24,739 bases of DNA from CAYJVP01 sp964373615 (GCA_964373615.1 CAYJVP010000002.1:1-24739); one strand, 5' to 3'. Shown: positions 13,743 to 24,320, counted from the first letter of the stretch. Notes: a model not told the origin generated them from the sequence alone. Numbers and translations are program-made.

Positions 13743-14495
13743 ATGGATGGTTTGGAATCGAACGAGCCGCGAAAACGTTCGCCCTTCACGCGAGAGCAGA
13801 AGGTCGGTTTTGCGTTGGTGTTGTTGATCGGCCTGTTCGGCGTGGTCTTTGGGGTGAAGTCATTCCCGGCAAGTCTGAATCGTCCGTTCGAACTCCAATT
13901 CGCGTCCTATACTGGCCCAGAATTTTTAACGCCCTCCCAAGAGGAGTCTCGCGAGGCCGAACGGCAAAAAACAGCGGATACAGACGAGGACGGACTCGTG
14001 GATTACGACGAACTCTACGTGTACAAGACGAGTCCGTATCTTGCGGATTCAGACTCGGACGGGTTTGACGACAAAACGGAACTGTACTCCGGCAATGATC
14101 CGAATTGCCCGACCGGCAAAGACTGCGGTCGCACGCTCGTCCAGTCCGCGGACGCGGCTTCTTCGAAAATTGACACAACGGGTTTCTTGAGCGGCGTGTT
14201 GAACGTGGATCCGAGCAAGTATGAGGGCCTTGAATTGAATTCCGTGGAAGACATCCAGAAGTTTTTTGCCGCGATGGGGGTTGAGGAGGTTCGAGCCATC
14301 CTGAAATCACAGGGTGTGTCGCAAGAAACCATTGATCAGATCAGCGACGAGCAAATCATGGAGTTGTTCACCTCTGCCATTGAGCAGGCAAACGCCGCAG
14401 GCGCGCTTGAGGACATTGTAAACACGCAGGCCGCGATGGATGCGTTTTCGTCTTTGGAAGAGGAAGCCGCGTCTGACGAGGCAACGGAGGAATAG
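13743..14495 (+). CDS. Membrane-anchored protein with thrombospondin type-3-like calcium repeats
   Basis: The 250-aa protein has a short basic cytoplasmic N-terminus, one transmembrane helix (about 21-39, VGFALVLLIGLFGVVFGV) and an extracytoplasmic part. Residues about 80-115 hold two Asp-rich loops, TDEDGLVDYDELYVYKTSP and SDSDGFDDKTELYSGNDP. These are the D-x-D-x-D-G-x-x-D-x-x-E calcium signature of TSP3/EF-hand-like repeats. Two cysteines (NCPTGKDC) follow. The rest is acidic and helical, with GVEEVRAILKSQGVSQETIDQISDEQ, and the C-terminus is Glu/Ala-rich. The ATG at 13743 is preferred over an in-frame TTG at 13716 that would lie inside the promoter. It ends 3 nt before the giant gene, so the two are probably made together, perhaps as anchor and filament. 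Confidence 0.85.
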   Translation: MDGLESNEPRKRSPFTREQKVGFALVLLIGLFGVVFGVKSFPASLNRPFELQFASYTGPEFLTPSQEESREAERQKTADTDEDGLVDYDELYVYKTSPYLADSDSDGFDDKTELYSGNDPNCPTGKDCGRTLVQSADAASSKIDTTGFLSGVLNVDPSKYEGLELNSVEDIQKFFAAMGVEEVRAILKSQGVSQETIDQISDEQIMELFTSAIEQANAAGALEDIVNTQAAMDAFSSLEEEAASDEATEE

Positions 14496-14498
14496 CTT

Positions 14499-17400
14499 AT
14501 GGGACTCTGGCAACCACGCGCAAGACGTTTCATAAGCACAGGCATACTGGTGTGGGGCGTTGTGTTTGCGGTTGCCTCATCGTTTGCGTTGTTCAAAACG
14601 CCAGCGGGCGCTAATCATGTCGTCCCCCCCCGCCCCATAACCGCCGCGGAAATTGCCGCGATCTCTGCTCAAGCTACCTGTGGCTCGCTTCCATGTCCGC
14701 CTCTCGCGACGGAAAAGGTGCTCGAAAAAACATTCGGCCAGATGATTGGCCCCATGTTGCAGGCGGCCATCGTTGGCATGCTTGTCAACACCGTGCAATT
14801 TGTGCTTGATCGTTTGGCCTACGACATGGCTGTGTGGGTGGCAAGCGGTGGGACGGCGCAAGGGACTCTTATTCATCCAGAGCCTGGTGAAAAAGCGTGG
14901 CAAAAGTTCGGTTTGGAGGTTGCTGGGGAAGCGATCGGAGCGCTTTCCGAGTCACTGGCCATTGACGATTATCTTCTCGAGGGCGGGTTCAACCTGTGTG
15001 CGCCTGCCATACAGTTGCGTTTGGGATTCATGCTTGGGATAAAGTCCGCATTCCAGAAACCAAAGCCCAAATGCGATTGGCAATCCATTACCTCGAATTG
15101 GGATGGATTTCTGCAAAAAGCTACCACGTTTAAGTCCCCAAGTGAGTATGCCTTGAATGCCTTAAAAGACGGATTGCGTCCAGGTCAGAATACGCTTTCT
15201 TTTTCGGTTGAGACAAATATCAAGGTGCTCTCAAAGGTGATGGAAAAAAAACAAACGCAGTTTGCGGAGTATCTTGCGAAATCAGGCTTTAAGGACGTGA
15301 AGGATATTATCACCGGCAGTGTGACGACCCCATCCGTGCTTGTGCAGAAACAGCTCGCGTCCCAACTTGAGGAAACACGAACCAAGGGCAAGGATTTCGC
15401 TTTTAACGCAGCGATTGCCAATACGGAGCTGATCATGTCGCTGGTCACGCACACCATGTCCGTTTTCTTCAACACCCTGCTTTCCAGCTGGCTGCAAAAA
15501 TTGTATACCGGACTTTTTCCCGCCGTCAGTCTTGAAATTGATCCCTTTGGCGGGGAGACAGCGAACGTCGCGGGGCGAGAAGGAGCCGAAGATCGTTTTG
15601 CGAGTCTGATTTCAATCACCCCGACCGTGATCGACCAATACAACGCGTTGACCGAGTTTGTGGTGTGTCCGACCCAACCGGCGGTTCGAGGGATCAATAA
15701 CTGTGTTGCCGACGCCTCGCTTATTGAAGCGACGTTGCGCGCGGAGGGTGGGGGGGCGCCCATGACGGTTGCGCAGGCAATGGAAGACGGGCTCTTGCAT
15801 GCAGACTGGCCGCTCTACACGCCGGATGACCTGATACGCAACCAGGATTCGTTTTGTTACACCTATGGGTACTGCTACAGCAACCTCGTGAAGCTCCGGA
15901 AAGCCCGTGTGCTCTCGATCGGCTGGGAGCTCGCGGCTTCGTCTCCACAAAATTCAAGTTCATCACCGGTTACGCTTCAAGAAGTCGTGGATGGGTTTGA
16001 TGACTGTAACAGCGACAATAAATTGGACTCTTCTCACCCGTGGTGCCATCTCATTGATCCAAACTGGGTGTTGAAGTATCCGACCACGCAATGTCGCGCG
16101 TCGGTCATTAGCGAACAGCTCGTTTCGACCCTCACCGCGGGACGAAACGGCGCCTGCGTTGACACCCCAAGCTGCATTGCCGAATCCGAAGACGGTGTCT
16201 GCTCCGGGTACGGATACTGCGTGCGGGAGAAAAACATCTGGAAATTCCGCGGAGACGAATGTCCTGAACAATACGCAAGTTGTTTGTCCTTCACGAACAC
16301 CGACACCGGCAGCGCGGGCTCCTGGCTTTTCACGACGCTTGACTTCAGCGTATGCGCAAGCGACAACGCGGGGTGTCAGTGGTATCGCACGAACAAGTAT
16401 CTCGATGACGCCGGCACGTCAGACGACGACAGCGACGACTCATACGAATGGTTGCCGAGCGAGGAGACTTACATCGTGAGCGAGCGTGACAATGACGTCC
16501 TCGCCTACAACGGCGCCGGCACCATCACCTCGCGTGCTTCCTATGACAGCAACGACGACGCGACGAACGATTACGACATCTACGCGTTTGAGGACCGCGT
16601 CTATTTCAACAACAACGTAGAGGAATGTGCGGAAACCGAGGTCGGTTGCTCCGAGCTTTATAAAGTCACGGACGATTTCACCTTGAACCTCATACGCAAC
16701 TCGAGCTTCGAGGATGACGAGGAGGACGACGGGACGGCCGACTATTGGGAAACAACCGGCACGAACGGGACGGATTTTGATTATGATGAAGAGGGGTCGA
16801 ATTCCTTCCACGGCACGGACGGCTACGCGTTTTTGACGAGTACGGGAGAGGTCTCACAGCTCAACATTCCCCTCCAACAGGGTCTTTTCTACACGCTCTC
16901 CTTTTACGCGAAAGCTGCAACCTCTGGGGCCGCGGTGTCGGTCGATGCGGACCTCGACCTTGTCGCTTCGGACAATTCGAGCTTTGCCTCGGCGTTGTCC
17001 GGGCTTTCGACCAACTGCAGCGTGTCCGGCTCAACCGTGACCTTGAGCGGAACAACAGACACCTCTTCTGACGATTTTGAAAGTTTCGATTGCGCGTTTA
17101 CGACTCCCATCCTCGACGATACGCGGCTCGGGGTTGTCGCGACCCTCACCTTGAGCGGCTCGGGCGCCTACGTGGATGGCATCCAGCTTGAGGTCGGCGA
17201 AAATCCAACGGATTATCACAACGGGTACACGGGGAGCTCGCCCTCCTCGGTTTTCCTTACCGTGGCGCCCGAGTGGCTTGGATGCACGGGAGAGGAAACC
17301 GACCCGGACGAGTGCGACGATTACGCGACGATGTGTTCGGCGACCGAAGTGGGATGCAGTCTCTACACGCCAACAGACGGGGACCCTGCGGTGCCCGCGG

Positions 17401-20400
17401 TCCTCTCCGAGCTCGACGAATGCCCAGAGGAATGCGCGGGGTACGCCGCGTTCAAGCAGGAGGCCACGGATTACGACGAGGAAGAGTTCCCGCTCTACCT
17501 CATTGCGGACACCGCGGTTTCTTGCAACGAGGCAAATGTTGGGTGTGACGAATTCACGAACCTCGAAACCGAGGACGTCGAGACCTTTTCGCAACTGCGC
17601 GCGTGCGTGACGCCGGACATGGATTCCGGGGCCGTGTTCTTCACCTGGGAGGGGTCGGACGTGAGCGGATATCAACTTGTGTCCTATCAGCTCCTTGTGT
17701 CTGATGCCTCTGGCACAAGCGCCATCAACTACACGCAGGATACGGACGGCGACGGCACAGCCGACATCTCCGATAGCGATTATGAAAATGAGATTTTTAG
17801 CGACAGCGAACCAGAATCAGCCCCGTGCACCACGTGGGAGGTCACGAGTGAATCTACGCTTGCGTGCAACGACGACCTGACGGCCCTTGCCGCAGACGAC
17901 GATTGTAATGAACACACGGACATTCTTGAGGAGCCAGACTGCCGCGAATTCTACGATGAGTCTGGAAACATCCACTATCGTCTGTACTCTGACACCATCT
18001 CCGTGCACGAAGACTGCACCGCCTTCCGCAAAACGGAATCCACACAAACCGACTGCGAGGCGTCCGGCGGGTACTGGACAACCGCGGGAGAGTGCCGCTA
18101 CTTCGCCTGGCCAGGGGAATCGGACAGCTGTCCAGCCACGGCCGCGGGGTGCCGCTCCTACACCGGCGGATCCGGCCGAAACGCCAGCACGATCTTTGAC
18201 GAGACATTTGAGAGTGGAACGTTCAGCACGTTCATGGACGAGGGTTCGACCACGCTTACGATCAGCAACGAATCGGTCGCCACCGACGGCCACTCTCTGC
18301 GCCTCGTCACCACGGCCGCGGATTCCGGCATTGCCACCCTCCAGGCGTATTACAACTCCGCGGACCCGACCGACACCTGTGCCACGGAAGACGGCTGCGA
18401 GGTGACCGGCATCGGCTCCTACAGCGCTTCCTGCACGGTTTTGGAGGACGAAGAAAGCTGCGGAACGCTCGTTGACGACCTCTCCTCTGGCAAGACCTAC
18501 CTCTTGAAGTTTTGGGCCAAAGGGTCGGATGGAAGCACGCTCAAAGCCGCACTCATTGAAGAAGCTGGCGCTTCGGGCGCAGCCATTCATGATTTTGTCG
18601 AGCCGGAAAACGCGGCCACCGCAACAAGCGATCTTGAGGAAGTTGAGCTCGATGGCGGCTGGCAGCTCTTCGAACTTGGGCCGCTGGACACCTCGCAAGA
18701 CGGCTACGAAAACTTTGACGAGAACGCGCTTGTCGAGATTCTTGCCGGCAGCGCCTCGACCGTCTATATCGACAACATCGAGCTTGTCGAAGCCGAGGAA
18801 AATGTGACACTTCTCAAGGACTCCTGGGTGACGCCTTCGACCTGCGATGAGACGCCAGCCGGAGGCGATTCGCCGCAGTATTATTTGGGCTGCGAAGCAT
18901 ACACAGATCAGGACGACGACACGTTCACTATTTACCAGTTCTCAAGTCTCTGTTCCGAGTCTGCGGTTGGGTGCGACGCTTTCTATGACACAGAAAATTC
19001 GTCGTCCGCGTACACGGCGGTGTACAACGCGACCTGCTACAGTGAGGACGACGAGGACGGCGACACGACCTACGCCTACGAGGCGCTCGATGTCGAGGAG
19101 GATCCTGTCAGCCGCTCGACCTCCTGCGAGCTCGACGGGGAAGAGGTGTGCACGATTCCGTCAGGGAGCAACCAGTGTCAGTTTGATTTCGACGGCGCCT
19201 TGCCTGTGCCGCTTCCCGAACACATTGTGCTTGGACCCGAGACCGTTATTGTGCCAGCCGACGAACAGCTCTACCTCATCAACGACGGGAACGCGACCTG
19301 TACCGAGGCGAGTGTGGGATGCACCGAGGTCGGGCTCCCAACGTACACGTCAGATCGAACCGCGGTTGAGAGCTTCGCGTCCGCGTACCTCCTGAACCTT
19401 CCGGACTCCTACGACAACATCCTCTGCTCAAACGAGGCGCTCTTTTGCGCGGAGTGGTCCTCGACACAGGACGGAAATTTTTACTTCAAGGATCCAGATG
19501 AGCAGGCCTGCGAATACAAAACCGGCGTGCAACTTGGCACGGCCACGTATACGGGCTGGTTTAGGACCGGCACAACCGAGTTTTGCTATGGCACAGGCAC
19601 CTGCTCCGATGATGATGCGATTTCGTGCGACACGGATGCGGATTGCATTTTGGAGGACGCCGGGGAGTGTGACATTGACACCGGGAGCTACCTGCGGGGC
19701 GGGGACTTCTCGGGCATCTGGTACAACGGCGACGACGACTACGCCGGCTTTGGTGGGGAATGCGGAAGTCAATATGACCTCTGCACAGAATTGATTGATC
19801 ATGCGGACACGGGCGAGGGAGAGGATTTTGACGGGGTGTCGTACTTTTTTCTTGACAACGAAGCGCTTGATGAGGAGAACCTTGCGTCGTCGCAGCGCTG
19901 CAATGGGCAGGTGAGTTTGGATAAGGGGTGTGTGTTATTTGAAGACGTCGTGGATTCCTCTCTGACCTATGCGGCCTCGCCGAGTTATCTCGTGTCTCTG
20001 CATGCGGATCTGTTCTTCGGGGACAATCCCTCTGCGCTTGTTGATCCGATCGATTGCCAGGATACGGATGACGGGGCGTATACGCTCACAACCGGTGACA
20101 CGGTGAACGTGTGTGAACAGCGCTGTACGTATGAGTTCGACGGAGAGCCGCAAGGGGATGCTGTGGATAAAACGAGTGAAACCGGAAGCAACGGCGACCC
20201 GCTGTGGTACGGCCGCGCGTGTTTGTCCGCAGGTGATTGTCCAATCTTGACTGATGGGACGAGCAATGAAATTGAACCGACCTGCGAGACCGTAGGGAGC
20301 TCGTATGCCTTCGAAAACGACACGAACCGCGTCTTGAAGGTTTACCGCGACCGTGCGTGCGCCCAGTGGTTGGCGTGCGAACAAACCGGGAATCGTTCAT

Positions 20401-23400
20401 GGGATGAAACCTCTGGGACATGGAGAGCGGCGTGCGAGCAAGTGAAATTGTGCGACGCGTTCGTTTCAGCAAGCAGTGACAGTACGTATTGCGACAATTG
20501 GGTGGAAGCAGACCCGATCGTTCTTGACCCGGATCAATATTCCGCGCGCGACGTCTCGTGGTACGGGCTTGAATATTCCGGCTACGCGATCCCGAATCAA
20601 TTGCCGATTCAATTTTACGAGCAGGTGGACGCGAATCCATCTAGTTGGTGCGTGAGTGAGTCGACTGGGGAGCCGTATGCATCCTCTGGGGAGTATCAGT
20701 CTTGCGATACGGACGATGACTGCATCATAGGCACGTGTGAGGAAGCAGACGAGGATGATTATCGTTTAGCCTATGTTGCCGGAACCTGCGAGGAAGAAAC
20801 CGGCGAAACCTGCACGGTTGGGTTTTGCGAGGACTCTGGTGACGCCTGTGGAGGCGACGATGACTGCGAGTATCTGGAGGCATGCATTGTCGGGTATTGC
20901 GAAGATGATTCCGGGCAGGAGTGCACGGACGATAGTGGCTGTGACAGCCTTGACACCCCAAGCGATAATTACAGTTGTGAGGAGGGAGTGTGTGTGCTGA
21001 CACAGGTGGATGGAACCCGTTTGGGCTGCGTGGAGGCGGGGGATTGCTATGCCGATTATTCGTATAACGCTGAATGCGTGCCAGGCGCGCTTGCGAAAAC
21101 CGGCGCCTGTTACAACCAGCTGTGCTTGGTGGCGATCGACGGCACGGTCTTTGAGAAGGAGGACGCAGAGGTGCAAGAGTGTCGAGGCTACCCGGAGTCT
21201 GATTCGCCGTTTTCAGTCGAAGTCGTTGAGTCGTGGATTGATCCTGATGAAATGTTTGATGGCGTCAAAGAGGAGGAAGATTTGATAACCACAGACGATG
21301 TGAACACCGACGACCTCTTAGACGTTCTTCCGTACAACTATACGGCCGTGTTGCCAGAGATGAATACCTGTAGCCCGTATAAGGACAGCAATGGAGATGT
21401 TGTCTTGGATGATTCGTGCGTGTGTTCTTATGACAAGGCTGAATTCGGGACAAGCCTCTTCCGTTATTATGCTTATGGCACGCCCTCGGACAACATCCTT
21501 TCTGGTATTTGTCAGGGTGGAGATACGCCTGGGAAGGACTGTAAGAGCGATGCGGAGTGTGGCGATGTGACCTCTGGCACTTCCTGTGAGACATTGACGC
21601 GCAAAGACAGCCTGATTGGGCTGTGGGGGTACTGCATTGAACGCGACACCTCGATTTATCTCAATGGCGGCAACGATGACGAAGACCGCGCGTGCCTGAC
21701 CTGGCTGCCGGTAGACCAGCTTGAGGGCTCCACGGACATCTACGCTAAATACACTTCGGCGGGCTATCCGCTTAAGGATACGTATTTCTGCTCGCAAACC
21801 GGGTACTACGCGGACATCTACGGGGTTGGAGTGATTTTTAAGAGTGACGGGACGACGAACGAAGACAAGGGTCTAACCACGTTCTGTGCGACGGACTCAT
21901 CCGGAGACGCGTGTAACAATGATGATTCTGGTGAATACTACAACAATTGTGCAAGTAATGTTGCTTGTCCAGTTGGCTTTGTGGCCGCGATTGGAATGTG
22001 TGACTCGGATGCACCGGAAGGAGACGAAGGCGAAATATGCGAGGATCAAGGCGGACTATTCGGTTGGGCTGGAGATGACTGTCCGTATTTCTGCATTCCT
22101 GAAAATAGCGTGCATGGGGAGGGGAGTGATTTTGGAGAGTCTTGTGAGGATGGTTTGTTAAATGACTCAACTACCAGCGGCACGAATAATGGAACAACGT
22201 GGTATAAGGTTGGGGACATTGACGGGGATAATGACCACATTATTGGTGAGGAATACGCGGACTGCGTCGTGCGCGGGGTGCCGCTTGTGAACAATACGTT
22301 TGATTCGCCCTATGATCAGGTCACGGAGGCCGTTACCTGGCAAAGTTGTTCCCAAAACGGGAGCATTGCATGCGATGGGACCGATAATGATGGTAATGGG
22401 TACGACGACAAGTGTGCGGCGGCAGGGTGGACTCAATCTACGTGCGATACTATATCAATGACGACAGTGGACTGGTTGGACGAGGGATACGTGGCGTACT
22501 ACGACGACGACGGTACTTATAAGGAGTCCGTTCTGGCTGAGAATGTCGGGTTTTATTACACAGGCACGGATATTGACGACGATGGCCTTTCCGATGTGGA
22601 TCCGACGTCGGATCGTTCGATCGGCAATGTGTATCTCGGATGCATGCAAATTGTGCAGGTGGCGCGTTCGGACGATATGGAAGAACCCAACCGCGCCTGG
22701 ACCAACCGGGTGTGGAGCGACTCGGGTTACGAAACGGAAAGTAACATCACAGACAATGGGTATCAGTTCGCCTACACCTATAGCGATGCGAACATTCCGG
22801 AATTGTTCGGGGCCGCGCAATTTGACCAGTATTTCGACGAGATCACGCCGCCAGATGTTGATGTTGAAGATTATTGGGTGAACCAGGAATTGTCCGCTGC
22901 CGGCTTGCCGTCATTCCCGCTTCCTGTCCTTGCGTGTGACGATGACGCGCCAGCAAACATGACGATCGGACTCGGCGCCCGAGCACCAGATGCATGCACG
23001 GATACGTGGGAGTATCCACTTACTGCCAGCTATTATTCCGGCTATGACAGCGGTTATTCCAGTATCCTGATTGACGGAGATAAGTCGTATAGCCTCGCGG
23101 CTACGTACGAATTGATTCCCAATGACTCTGACGATTATTCTGATGAAATTGATGCGTTTTCCGGAGAGGTGGATTATGCGGATTACGATCAGTTGGGCAG
23201 CAGCACGAACGCAAACCCGACGTCCATTGTGGATGGGATCGCTCAACTGTTTGGCAAAATTTATAATGTGTGGATGTACCAGTGGCCGGAGGAAGACGAT
23301 CCCGGTGAAGGCAGCGGCGGCTTCTATAGCCGTGACAATGTCGCTCTGGCGGATCTGTTCGATGATTCCGTCTATAACGATGGACAATACGATCTTACCA

Positions 23401-24236
23401 ATGAGGGCGACCTTTATGGGAGCGGATACAATAGCGGGAAGGACCTGTCCGCACCGGTCATTGCGTCGCTTGGGGAGTGTGATGGCGAGGATTGCCTTGA
23501 GGGATCCGAGGATGCATTTAGTGTGAACGAGGTTGATAGCGGGATCGTGGAGGGGGACGGTGGCAGCAAGCACGTGGTCGTTCGTTTCTTCGCCTGGGCC
23601 AATCCGAACCAGATGCCGATCAAGAACGTGATCGTGGATTGGGGCGACGGCGAGGCAAAGGCGCAATACGCGGATTACGCCTGGCCGCCCACAAGCCAGT
23701 CCGGAAGTGGCACAGAGGATAACTTCTATCGCAACCTGCGCGGGTTTGAAGCCGAGGACGATCCGGTTTGCAATGACCCAGATGACGGGATTGACCATTT
23801 TGGCTTGAGCTCGGATGCCTGTGACACGGGATACTACCAGTTTGAGAATGATTATCAGTGTTCGGAGGGAATGGTGGGAGATGATGGGACGTTGCCGTCG
23901 TGCGTGGTGGATGATGATGGGAGGTTGATCACATCGCCGTGCACGGGTGGGGATCTTGGAAGCTATGGGGACGTCTGTATTTTCCAGCCGAGGGTGTTTG
24001 TGAAGGACAACTGGGGGTGGTGCACCGGGGTGTGCGACGGGGGAGCTGACGGGACGGAGGGGTGTTATGACGGGAGCGTGAGTTTCGACAACGACAGTGG
24101 TCTAGATATCAACGAGTGTGACTTTGATAATTGTCCTGAAGAGGACGTGACCGGCACAGCCTCGGTTAATTATTGTGGCAGTTTATCAGCAAATCCTTGG
24201 ATCAACTTCGATGGTTACGTCATTGTCGAACCGTAA
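14499..24236 (+). CDS. Giant (3245-aa) secreted, acidic, cysteine-rich surface protein
   Basis: One uninterrupted frame, with an AGGAGG-like ribosome-binding site (14486-14491) 7 nt before the ATG. Residues 1-39 form a signal peptide (RARRFISTGILVWGVVFAVASSF, then AGA). Residues about 60-350 are a helical, partly hydrophobic region without repeats (MLQAAIVGMLVNTVQFVLDRLAYDMAVW; a second hydrophobic stretch at about 310-345). After this the protein is Asp/Glu/Gly/Ser/Tyr-rich, with about 140 cysteines by hand count. C-x4-[VA]-G-C recurs at C619, 710, 946, 1009, 1211, 1485 and 1601. Beta-sandwich, carbohydrate-binding-like domains lie at about 730-905 and 1232-1436 (NSSFED...LSFYAKA; TFESG...LLKFWAKG...VYIDNIEL). 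Cys clusters of the DTDDDC / GFCEDSGDAC type fill about 1700-2250. TSP3-like DxDGDG loops lie near 1080 and 2689. A PKD-like VDWGDGE is near 3045. No LPXTG or C-terminal helix is seen. Likely a disulfide- and calcium-stabilised adhesin or surface fibre. No named family recognised. Confidence 0.9.
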   Translation: MGLWQPRARRFISTGILVWGVVFAVASSFALFKTPAGANHVVPPRPITAAEIAAISAQATCGSLPCPPLATEKVLEKTFGQMIGPMLQAAIVGMLVNTVQFVLDRLAYDMAVWVASGGTAQGTLIHPEPGEKAWQKFGLEVAGEAIGALSESLAIDDYLLEGGFNLCAPAIQLRLGFMLGIKSAFQKPKPKCDWQSITSNWDGFLQKATTFKSPSEYALNALKDGLRPGQNTLSFSVETNIKVLSKVMEKKQTQFAEYLAKSGFKDVKDIITGSVTTPSVLVQKQLASQLEETRTKGKDFAFNAAIANTELIMSLVTHTMSVFFNTLLSSWLQKLYTGLFPAVSLEIDPFGGETANVAGREGAEDRFASLISITPTVIDQYNALTEFVVCPTQPAVRGINNCVADASLIEATLRAEGGGAPMTVAQAMEDGLLHADWPLYTPDDLIRNQDSFCYTYGYCYSNLVKLRKARVLSIGWELAASSPQNSSSSPVTLQEVVDGFDDCNSDNKLDSSHPWCHLIDPNWVLKYPTTQCRASVISEQLVSTLTAGRNGACVDTPSCIAESEDGVCSGYGYCVREKNIWKFRGDECPEQYASCLSFTNTDTGSAGSWLFTTLDFSVCASDNAGCQWYRTNKYLDDAGTSDDDSDDSYEWLPSEETYIVSERDNDVLAYNGAGTITSRASYDSNDDATNDYDIYAFEDRVYFNNNVEECAETEVGCSELYKVTDDFTLNLIRNSSFEDDEEDDGTADYWETTGTNGTDFDYDEEGSNSFHGTDGYAFLTSTGEVSQLNIPLQQGLFYTLSFYAKAATSGAAVSVDADLDLVASDNSSFASALSGLSTNCSVSGSTVTLSGTTDTSSDDFESFDCAFTTPILDDTRLGVVATLTLSGSGAYVDGIQLEVGENPTDYHNGYTGSSPSSVFLTVAPEWLGCTGEETDPDECDDYATMCSATEVGCSLYTPTDGDPAVPAVLSELDECPEECAGYAAFKQEATDYDEEEFPLYLIADTAVSCNEANVGCDEFTNLETEDVETFSQLRACVTPDMDSGAVFFTWEGSDVSGYQLVSYQLLVSDASGTSAINYTQDTDGDGTADISDSDYENEIFSDSEPESAPCTTWEVTSESTLACNDDLTALAADDDCNEHTDILEEPDCREFYDESGNIHYRLYSDTISVHEDCTAFRKTESTQTDCEASGGYWTTAGECRYFAWPGESDSCPATAAGCRSYTGGSGRNASTIFDETFESGTFSTFMDEGSTTLTISNESVATDGHSLRLVTTAADSGIATLQAYYNSADPTDTCATEDGCEVTGIGSYSASCTVLEDEESCGTLVDDLSSGKTYLLKFWAKGSDGSTLKAALIEEAGASGAAIHDFVEPENAATATSDLEEVELDGGWQLFELGPLDTSQDGYENFDENALVEILAGSASTVYIDNIELVEAEENVTLLKDSWVTPSTCDETPAGGDSPQYYLGCEAYTDQDDDTFTIYQFSSLCSESAVGCDAFYDTENSSSAYTAVYNATCYSEDDEDGDTTYAYEALDVEEDPVSRSTSCELDGEEVCTIPSGSNQCQFDFDGALPVPLPEHIVLGPETVIVPADEQLYLINDGNATCTEASVGCTEVGLPTYTSDRTAVESFASAYLLNLPDSYDNILCSNEALFCAEWSSTQDGNFYFKDPDEQACEYKTGVQLGTATYTGWFRTGTTEFCYGTGTCSDDDAISCDTDADCILEDAGECDIDTGSYLRGGDFSGIWYNGDDDYAGFGGECGSQYDLCTELIDHADTGEGEDFDGVSYFFLDNEALDEENLASSQRCNGQVSLDKGCVLFEDVVDSSLTYAASPSYLVSLHADLFFGDNPSALVDPIDCQDTDDGAYTLTTGDTVNVCEQRCTYEFDGEPQGDAVDKTSETGSNGDPLWYGRACLSAGDCPILTDGTSNEIEPTCETVGSSYAFENDTNRVLKVYRDRACAQWLACEQTGNRSWDETSGTWRAACEQVKLCDAFVSASSDSTYCDNWVEADPIVLDPDQYSARDVSWYGLEYSGYAIPNQLPIQFYEQVDANPSSWCVSESTGEPYASSGEYQSCDTDDDCIIGTCEEADEDDYRLAYVAGTCEEETGETCTVGFCEDSGDACGGDDDCEYLEACIVGYCEDDSGQECTDDSGCDSLDTPSDNYSCEEGVCVLTQVDGTRLGCVEAGDCYADYSYNAECVPGALAKTGACYNQLCLVAIDGTVFEKEDAEVQECRGYPESDSPFSVEVVESWIDPDEMFDGVKEEEDLITTDDVNTDDLLDVLPYNYTAVLPEMNTCSPYKDSNGDVVLDDSCVCSYDKAEFGTSLFRYYAYGTPSDNILSGICQGGDTPGKDCKSDAECGDVTSGTSCETLTRKDSLIGLWGYCIERDTSIYLNGGNDDEDRACLTWLPVDQLEGSTDIYAKYTSAGYPLKDTYFCSQTGYYADIYGVGVIFKSDGTTNEDKGLTTFCATDSSGDACNNDDSGEYYNNCASNVACPVGFVAAIGMCDSDAPEGDEGEICEDQGGLFGWAGDDCPYFCIPENSVHGEGSDFGESCEDGLLNDSTTSGTNNGTTWYKVGDIDGDNDHIIGEEYADCVVRGVPLVNNTFDSPYDQVTEAVTWQSCSQNGSIACDGTDNDGNGYDDKCAAAGWTQSTCDTISMTTVDWLDEGYVAYYDDDGTYKESVLAENVGFYYTGTDIDDDGLSDVDPTSDRSIGNVYLGCMQIVQVARSDDMEEPNRAWTNRVWSDSGYETESNITDNGYQFAYTYSDANIPELFGAAQFDQYFDEITPPDVDVEDYWVNQELSAAGLPSFPLPVLACDDDAPANMTIGLGARAPDACTDTWEYPLTASYYSGYDSGYSSILIDGDKSYSLAATYELIPNDSDDYSDEIDAFSGEVDYADYDQLGSSTNANPTSIVDGIAQLFGKIYNVWMYQWPEEDDPGEGSGGFYSRDNVALADLFDDSVYNDGQYDLTNEGDLYGSGYNSGKDLSAPVIASLGECDGEDCLEGSEDAFSVNEVDSGIVEGDGGSKHVVVRFFAWANPNQMPIKNVIVDWGDGEAKAQYADYAWPPTSQSGSGTEDNFYRNLRGFEAEDDPVCNDPDDGIDHFGLSSDACDTGYYQFENDYQCSEGMVGDDGTLPSCVVDDDGRLITSPCTGGDLGSYGDVCIFQPRVFVKDNWGWCTGVCDGGADGTEGCYDGSVSFDNDSGLDINECDFDNCPEEDVTGTASVNYCGSLSANPWINFDGYVIVEP

Positions 24237-24261
24237 GGCTGCAATGGCTTCAAAAGAAGAT

Positions 24262-24320
24262 CCTTCGACTCCGTCCTTCGACCCTTCGATAAACTCAGGG
24301 CTCAGGACTTCGCTCAGGAT
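24262..24320. repeat. REP-like CCTTCGAC / CTCAGG repeat, copy 2
   Basis: CCTTCGAC occurs at 24262 and 24275, CCTTCGAT at 24283, and CTCAGG three times between 24295 and 24318. The stretch shares CCCTTCGA...CTCAGGG with 7565-7586. It fills the space between the giant gene and its terminator. Confidence 0.65.

Noticed and set aside
20640..21010. Cys-dense stretch of the giant protein as a separate EGF-like or metallothionein gene
   Set aside because: The reading frame continues without interruption on both sides and there is no start signal. The segment is part of the giant protein.
22911..23798. 295-aa minus-strand open frame opposite the giant gene
   Set aside because: It is composed of Ile/Val/Arg codons mirroring Asp/Tyr/Asn codons of the plus strand, with no start context or motif.
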